Assembly (NCBI GenBank): GCA_027451105.1
Contig: DAIDKB010000024.1
Location: 1-64,000 of the forward strand
Direction: 5' to 3'
Source: a bacterium
GTDB taxonomy: Bacteria > Patescibacteriota > Saccharimonadia > Saccharimonadales > Saccharimonadaceae
DNA length: 64,000 bases
Shown here piece by piece: positions 59,934 through 64,000 of this stretch. Position 1 is the stretch's first letter; each line of letters opens with the position of its first letter. The notes below the pieces were generated by a model, which was not told where the DNA came from, ran no database searches, and saw nothing but the letters and a program-made list of their open reading frames with translations. Both the position numbers and the translations under genes were made by a program.

Positions 59934-60599
59934 TCAGTCGAGAGTCTGGCGCGCTAAAACCGCGACCCAAACCCGATCGGCGCCAGCCTCTTTTAGGGCC
60001 TTAGTCGCGTAACGGATCGTCGCCCCAGTCGTCATAACATCATCAATAACTAAATAGTTGACATTCTGCTTAATTTCTCCAGCTACTTTGAAGGCAAACT
60101 TAGCCTGACGACTTCTTGATGCCGCCGTCGCATGTCGCTGCATTGTATTATTACTTCGCGCCAGCACTCTCGCGACCGACAGTCCGCGTAATGTCGCCAG
60201 CCTTTTGGCTAGTAACAGGGTATGATCATAGCCGCGCTCTCTTATATGCGCCGGTATAGTCGGTATCGGCACAATCACCGTATTTTCAGGTAACTGCGGC
60301 AAAATATCATCAAGTAGACCAGCTAAATCCCGGTAAGCCGATTTTGTACGTTCAAACTTGTAAAGACCAACTAATCGTTGCAAAACATCCTTACGATCAC
60401 CAACGCACCAGGCTTGACTGTAAGGCGCCTTACAGGTGTTACAAACACCTTGGCTAAAAGTTGGTCGCCCACATGCCAAACAGACGTTTTTAGTCTCATA
60501 GGTGATGTTATATTTACAATCATGGCATAGTAAACTGCCAGTTTTACCACATCCACAACAGTGGTGAGGAGCGACGTATGAGAGCAGCGTATCTATCAT
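59934..60599 (-). CDS. comFC: ComFC/GntX-type phosphoribosyltransferase
   Basis: 221 aa. An N-terminal double zinc ribbon (CCGCGKTG and LLCHDC, then CLACGRP and VCNTCK) precedes a PRTase domain with the PRPP loop VIDDVMTTGATI. In transformable bacteria ComFC acts with ComFA in DNA uptake or processing, and Saccharibacteria commonly carry competence genes. No other com gene is visible here. Confidence 0.92.
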   Translation of the reverse strand: MIDTLLSYVAPHHCCGCGKTGSLLCHDCKYNITYETKNVCLACGRPTFSQGVCNTCKAPYSQAWCVGDRKDVLQRLVGLYKFERTKSAYRDLAGLLDDILPQLPENTVIVPIPTIPAHIRERGYDHTLLLAKRLATLRGLSVARVLARSNNTMQRHATAASRSRQAKFAFKVAGEIKQNVNYLVIDDVMTTGATIRYATKALKEAGADRVWVAVLARQTLD

Positions 60600-60630
60600 T
60601 GTGTTTTTTACGTTTCCATAGCCTGTTTTG

Positions 60631-60659
60631 TTGATTATACTGCATATGTTGGTTATAAT
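60631..60659 (+). promoter_or_regulatory. hsp20 promoter
   Basis: TTGATT (60631-60636), 17-bp spacer, TATAAT (60654-60659). No CIRCE repeat is visible, so it is apparently regulated differently from groES-groEL. Confidence 0.78.
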
Positions 60660-60705
60660 GTGAGAGACTATTTGTCAATAGAGCCTAGAGAAAGTGGAGG
60701 ATATC

Positions 60706-61173
60706 ATGGCCCGTAAGCAAAACGATGATTTATTGATTGAGGACGAGCTGGCAGCAGCTTTCCTTAATGACGACGAACTAACAACTAATGATACACCAGC
60801 GCCTGAAGCACCAGCCGAAGACACTTGGGACGACAGTGATGAAGAGTTTCCAGGACAGCTTGCTATCGATGTCTACGAGACAGCCGAGAAACTTGTTGTT
60901 AAGGCTCGTACTGCCGGTGTCAACAAAGAAGACTTGGATGTCAGCATTAGCGACGGTATCTTGACCATCAGTGGCACCCTAAGTAGCGGCGACGAGAGCG
61001 ATGCAATCAACTGGCACATTCAAGAATGCTATTGGGGCGAATTTAGCCGTACATTGGCTTTGCCAGTTAACGTTAAAGAAGATGAGGTAGAAGCCGTTCT
61101 GAAAGATGGTGTACTAACAATCAGCTTTAGCAAGGTCAAGCAAGAGCAAGCCAAGAAGATCCAGGTTCTTTAA
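60706..61173 (+). CDS. Small heat-shock protein (Hsp20/alpha-crystallin)
   Basis: 155 aa ATP-independent holdase. A long acidic N-terminal arm (about 1-50) precedes the alpha-crystallin domain (ELAIDVYETAEKLVVKART-type start, GVNKEDLDVSISDGILTISG, and the closing VLKDGVLTISF). The usual I-x-I tail is only weakly kept (KKIQVL). The ATG at 60706 is chosen because GGAGG lies 7 nt upstream. Followed by its own terminator. Confidence 0.93.
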   Translation: MARKQNDDLLIEDELAAAFLNDDELTTNDTPAPEAPAEDTWDDSDEEFPGQLAIDVYETAEKLVVKARTAGVNKEDLDVSISDGILTISGTLSSGDESDAINWHIQECYWGEFSRTLALPVNVKEDEVEAVLKDGVLTISFSKVKQEQAKKIQVL

Positions 61174-61193
61174 TACAAAAACCGATCAAAATT

Positions 61194-61224
61194 ATATAAC
61201 CCTCATTACGAGGGTTATATTTTT
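61194..61224 (+). terminator. hsp20 terminator
   Basis: A 10-bp perfect stem (61194-61203 with 61211-61220), loop CATTACG, then TTTTG. Confidence 0.85.
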
Positions 61225-61453
61225 GATTAAATATTATGCAATCCCTACTTTTACCAAAGTCAAATGTCTTGATACTTTGGAACTGCAAAAGTATCCAAAA
61301 CTGCTAGGGTTGCTTGGTAGAGCCGCGCGCCTAACTACTACGAACAATTACTCTGCAGCCCGAGTACGACAAGACGCCGAGGCTCTTGTTCGTACCCGGA
61401 GCGAAGCCCGGTTGGAGGAGTGGTTAGGTGCGCCGTTGAGGTGGCTTGGCATT
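61225..61453. other. Unassigned segment between two terminators
   Basis: About 230 bp flanked by the hsp20 terminator and the pilin-operon terminator. It holds GATACTTT/AAAGTATC and CCGG-AGCGAAGC-CCGG hairpins and G/C-richer blocks. One reading frame (61223-61498) spans it but runs through the second terminator and lacks protein-like features. It could be a small RNA, tRNA-derived debris or nothing; I cannot identify it. Confidence 0.35.
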
Positions 61454-61486
61454 AAAAATAACCCCACACTTGGCGGGGTTATTTTT
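61454..61486. terminator. Terminator of the pilin operon
   Basis: A 12-bp perfect stem (61454-61465 with 61475-61486), 9-nt loop, T/A runs on both sides. It lies just past the stop codon of the last minus-strand pilin gene. Confidence 0.88.
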
Positions 61487-61501
61487 AAAGAAAGGTAAAT
61501 C

Positions 61502-61906
61502 TTATTTACTTAGGCTTGTAAGAACCCAGTTGACGATAGCATAGGCTAGGAAAGCAATTACCAAACCAACCAAGGCGTACATAATAGTGTTCTTAGCTGC
61601 TGTAACCTGTGCGGCCGTACCGTTTGATACAGTGTAGCGAATACCGCCGACGATCAGCATAACAACGCTTAAGGCACCGATAACGTAAAGTAGGGTGTTG
61701 ATAATGGTAGTAAAGACACCGCCGGTACCAAACAAGCTTTTAGCTGAACCACTTGTACTTGCGCAGTCAACGCCATCAGCAACACTTGTACCGTCAGCAC
61801 AGGCGGCTGAAGCGGTTGATACTACTGGTGTGAACAGGGTTAATCCTAAGGCCAGTGCTGGCACTGCAAGCAGACCGGCGATGGCTGTTGTTATTGATTT
61901 TTTCAT
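61502..61906 (-). CDS. VirB2/TrbC-like two-helix pilin (paralogue 2)
   Basis: 134 aa. A signal peptide (about 1-33, cleaved near STASA) is followed by a loop with two Cys (CADGTSVADGVDC), a first helix, the family motif LIVGGIRYTVSNGTAAQVTAAKNTI and a second helix (VIAFLAYAIVNWVL). Closest in sequence to paralogues 1 and 3. AAGGAAA precedes the ATG. It lies 77 bp downstream of the 61984 gene. Confidence 0.87.
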   Translation of the reverse strand: MKKSITTAIAGLLAVPALALGLTLFTPVVSTASAACADGTSVADGVDCASTSGSAKSLFGTGGVFTTIINTLLYVIGALSVVMLIVGGIRYTVSNGTAAQVTAAKNTIMYALVGLVIAFLAYAIVNWVLTSLSK

Positions 61907-61983
61907 TATTTTATTTCCTTTCTTAGAAACTATATATTAAAGTTATACCAGACTCTGGGTCTTTTGTTAAGCCCCTACGGCCT

Positions 61984-62418
61984 CTATTTACTACATGTCT
62001 TAGAGGAGGCGTTGTAAACACCGCCTTTTTGTTGACATTGTTGCTGAGCCGACGGGTTAAACAATCCATAAACCCAGTTAACTAAAGCGTAGGCCAAAAA
62101 GGCGACCGCCAAACCGACTAAGGCATAGGTTATTGTGTTTTTAGCTCGCGTCACATTACTGGCATTGCCCGCCGATAAGGTATACATAATGCCGCCAATA
62201 ATCACCATAACAACCGAAACTAGTCCAACCAAAAATACGAGGGTATTAATAACCTTCGTAATAAGCGGCTGAGCAGTATTGCTGGTGTTCTTACATACCA
62301 AACTGTCAGTTACCCCGTTACAAGGCTGAAAGTTGTCTATCGCGTGCGTGGCCACTGGCGCAAACAAGGTGCCAACCAGCACAGCAAGACCAGCGACAAT
62401 TAATCCTATTTTTTTCAT
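61984..62418 (-). CDS. VirB2/TrbC-like two-helix pilin (paralogue 3)
   Basis: 144 aa. Signal peptide (about 1-26), a Cys-containing segment (FQPCNGVTDSLVCKN), two helices around IIGGIMYTLSAGNASNVTRAKNTI and LAYALVNWVYG, and an additional Gln/Cys-rich C-terminal tail (QQQCQQKGG to KTCSK) not seen in the other copies, probably disulfide-bonded. It starts directly next to the 62419 stop codon. Confidence 0.87.
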   Translation of the reverse strand: MKKIGLIVAGLAVLVGTLFAPVATHAIDNFQPCNGVTDSLVCKNTSNTAQPLITKVINTLVFLVGLVSVVMVIIGGIMYTLSAGNASNVTRAKNTITYALVGLAVAFLAYALVNWVYGLFNPSAQQQCQQKGGVYNASSKTCSK

Positions 62419-62697
62419 TTAAAATCTTCCTGTTACAAAGTGGGTAATAGTAAATGCTAGCAATATTACGACCAAGCCAATCACTGCATATAAAATAGCA
62501 TTTCGGGCCTTAGCGACATTAGCTGGGTTGTTACCAGATACAGTCATATTAAAGCCAGAAATGATAATCACAATCACCGCAACGACACCTGCAACGAAGT
62601 AAAACAAATTTAAAATATTTGTCACCAGCTGATCCCCAGTCTGAGATGGAATCCCAATATCGCTAGCAGCTAAAGCAAACTTATCTAAAATATTCAT
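62419..62697 (-). CDS. VirB2/TrbC-like two-helix pilin (paralogue 4, shortest)
   Basis: 92 aa, without an obvious cleaved signal: a short amphipathic start is followed by the two helices. The pilin motif reads IIISGFNMTVSGNNPANVAKARNAI, then VGLVVILLAFTITHFV. It is the most divergent member by length and could be an anchored assembly subunit. Abuts paralogues 3 and 5 within 2 bp. Confidence 0.83.
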   Translation of the reverse strand: MNILDKFALAASDIGIPSQTGDQLVTNILNLFYFVAGVVAVIVIIISGFNMTVSGNNPANVAKARNAILYAVIGLVVILLAFTITHFVTGRF

Positions 62698-62698
62698 A

Positions 62699-63187
62699 TT
62701 ATTTAATTATCCCCATTACTAAGTTAACAACTCCGACCGACCCAATTGAAATAACCAGTCCGATAACAGCGTTCAAGATTGTCTTGCGGCCACGTGCGGT
62801 TGCATCGGGCGAACCATTACTGACGATCATCGTAAAGCCACCGTACAAGATAAAGCCGACCGCAACATATCCGACAGCCCTTAGGACAATATCCATAATG
62901 TTTAGGACAACGCGCCAAATAAAGTTAGATAGGCCGTTATTCCCGCCATTTGTGTCTGTATTCAACGCGTCGGGCGACACCAGACTACAGTCAGCTTGGC
63001 TAACATTTAAGCCTCGATACCATACCGGGAACCCCAAGAACGACTTAGCGTTAGTACAGGTGTACGTTGTGACCGCAGCAGATGCAACACCACTGTTTGT
63101 TGGGTTGGCAACCGCTACAACCGTTCCGCCCACCAAACTAGCGAAGGCCAGTCCTAATACTAGTGATGTGAATTTAGTCGTTATCAT
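62699..63187 (-). CDS. VirB2/TrbC-like two-helix pilin (paralogue 5)
   Basis: 162 aa. Signal peptide (about 1-35), a long exported linker with two Cys (YTCTNAK, QADCSLV) and an Asn/Gly-rich stretch, then the helical pair around LYGGFTMIVSNGSPDATARGRKTI and VIGLVISIGSVGVVNLV. The pilin motif is more diverged (Arg-Lys instead of Lys-Asn). Overlaps paralogue 6 by one base. Confidence 0.85.
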   Translation of the reverse strand: MITTKFTSLVLGLAFASLVGGTVVAVANPTNSGVASAAVTTYTCTNAKSFLGFPVWYRGLNVSQADCSLVSPDALNTDTNGGNNGLSNFIWRVVLNIMDIVLRAVGYVAVGFILYGGFTMIVSNGSPDATARGRKTILNAVIGLVISIGSVGVVNLVMGIIK

Positions 63188-63717
63188 TAGTTAAACAAGC
63201 CTCCAGGAGTTATAAAGTTCAGGATTGCGTACATAAAGGCGTAGGCAATGATTCCAATAACTACATTAGTAATAATCGATCGAGCCTTTTTGACATTTTC
63301 GGGGTTACCACCAGCACTAGCGTACATAACCGACCCATAGATGATTCCAGCGACGGCTACGATACCCACGCCAGCGGTCAATATGTTAATCAACATCAGC
63401 AATAAGCCCCAAACACCAGACTGTTCGACAGATGTATTTGGCGCACTACCGTTGGCGCATTTACCGTATTCATGATGATATTTTGCTAAATAATCAGCTT
63501 GCTTTGCAACCAACTTGGTGGCATCTGTATCGCTCGGCTTAGTACCCTCGTACGGGTCGGTGCCGTCGGAGCAAAGACCTTGCTGGCTACAGTTTATTAT
63601 GCTCGTCTGTACACCGGCACAAGTTGCCGCATGCGACGATGGGCCAATAAGACCAGATGCGCCTATAGTCACCGCTAGTCCGATTACTATAGTTTTAATT
63701 GTTTGTTTTATCTTCAT
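63187..63717 (-). CDS. VirB2/TrbC-like two-helix pilin (paralogue 6)
   Basis: 176 aa. Signal peptide (about 1-30, cleaved near SSHA), a Cys-rich exported region with four Cys (ATCAGVQ, INCSQQG, LCSDG and KCANGS), then two helices around GIIYGSVMYASAGGNPENVKKARSII and IIAYAFMYAILNFI. It is first in the five-gene pilin operon. It probably forms part of a type IV secretion-like or surface filament whose ATPases lie outside the window. Confidence 0.87.
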   Translation of the reverse strand: MKIKQTIKTIVIGLAVTIGASGLIGPSSHAATCAGVQTSIINCSQQGLCSDGTDPYEGTKPSDTDATKLVAKQADYLAKYHHEYGKCANGSAPNTSVEQSGVWGLLLMLINILTAGVGIVAVAGIIYGSVMYASAGGNPENVKKARSIITNVVIGIIAYAFMYAILNFITPGGLFN

Positions 63718-63774
63718 AACTACCTATAAAATACGACAAAACCACACACAAGGCAAGTTTTTATGTTGCTGCTA

Positions 63775-63803
63775 TTGCTTTTTTTAGTAATATAGTGTAT
63801 AAG
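63775..63803 (+). promoter_or_regulatory. Promoter of the gene at 63864
   Basis: TTGCTT (63775-63780), 17-bp spacer, TATAAG (63798-63803). Divergent from the pilin operon. Confidence 0.6.
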
Positions 63804-63863
63804 TATTACCAACACCAATCATTAAAGTTTTCCAAAACAGTATAGAAATACAAGGAACCACCT

Positions 63864-64000
63864 ATGAGCCACGAAACAGAACCTCGCACCTCAACGCCAA
63901 CACCTAACGCTACCGAGGTTAGGAATCTAGTTCACCCAGACCGTAAACCATCAATGTTCGAGAAGCTAGATACTCGAGGCAAGAAGTTTGGTGCTGCTGC
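63864..64000 (+). CDS. Start of an unidentified gene, runs off the window
   Basis: 45 codons are visible from an ATG with AAGGAACC upstream. The N-terminus is polar, Thr/Pro/Asn-rich (SHETEPRTSTPTPNATEV), followed by a Lys/Arg-rich segment (DRKPSMFEKLDTRGKKFG) that may precede a membrane helix. It is divergent from the pilin operon with its own promoter. Too little is present for a family call. Confidence 0.6.
   Translation, partial: MSHETEPRTSTPTPNATEVRNLVHPDRKPSMFEKLDTRGKKFGAA

Noticed and set aside
61223-61498. 91-codon plus-strand frame after hsp20
   Set aside because: It begins inside the hsp20 terminator tail and reads through the full stem-loop of the next terminator. Kept only as an unassigned segment.

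Overview
The window reads as a chromosomal segment of a Patescibacteria (CPR) member, most likely a Saccharibacterium (TM7). This is inferred from gene content: paralogous two-helix VirB2/TrbC-like pilins, two FemAB-type ligases, a bifunctional PGI/PMI, a trimmed Mur ligase and many small lineage-type membrane proteins. No rRNA is present to confirm it. UGA is used as an ordinary stop, so the code is standard. Coding is dense and operons are short. Many first genes have a -10 box only 6-9 nt before the start codon, so their mRNAs look leaderless.

Layout. 1-14970: a replication/repair operon (polA, dut, two small genes, mutM; minus strand), a P-loop kinase, dnaG-rpoD, argS-mscL-orn-mmcQ, and a plus-strand operon with a five-module HTH protein, pgl and gnd. 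14970-23330: pyrG, zwf (which completes the oxidative pentose phosphate branch with pgl and gnd), a class I ribonucleotide reductase operon of unusual design, a diguanylate-cyclase-like gene and tRNA-Ser(GGA). 23400-36900: a GC-rich pyruvyltransferase-like gene, a MacB-type ABC exporter, PGI/PMI, a GC-rich coiled-coil gene, groES-groEL under a CIRCE operator, a possible nuclease, two GC-rich mini-cassettes, FemAB, a DDAH-fold protein and a MurE-like ligase. 37000-51330: a GT2 synthase / membrane-fusion protein / GH81 glucanase operon, a large SGNH hydrolase, a GC-rich CDP-alcohol phosphotransferase, DoxX, a GlcD-type flavoenzyme, NDH-2, TsaD and a second FemAB. 51360-60600: valS, rlmH, HIT, pilin-like genes, four more tRNAs, DUF4396, GNAT and comFC. 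60600-64000: hsp20, then five tandem VirB2-like pilin genes (a sixth lies at 59334), and the start of a gene running off the window.

How the genes work together. The ribonucleotide reductase operon has an R2 subunit with the class Ic signature (Glu as first metal ligand, Phe at the radical-tyrosine position). Its R1 subunit lacks the C-terminal cysteine pair, which is instead encoded by a separate 57-codon ORF directly downstream. DnaG keeps its N-terminal fold but has lost all four zinc ligands. zwf, pgl and gnd supply NADPH and pentose for nucleotides, with the reductase and pyrG. The GT2/HlyD/GH81 operon looks like a synthase-plus-hydrolase beta-1,3-glucan exopolysaccharide system.

The most novel-looking signal is a set of about 175-210 bp composite elements attached to the 3' ends of tRNA-Ser(GGA), tRNA-Ser(CGA), tRNA-Arg(GCG) and tRNA-Ser(GCU). 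Each has the tRNA's own terminator, an inverted T-arm copy, hairpins and, at the far end, a direct copy of the tRNA from the T-loop to the acceptor end. Three copies share a core and break the tRNA copy at the same T-loop position. They look like a tRNA-T-loop-targeted palindromic repeat family.
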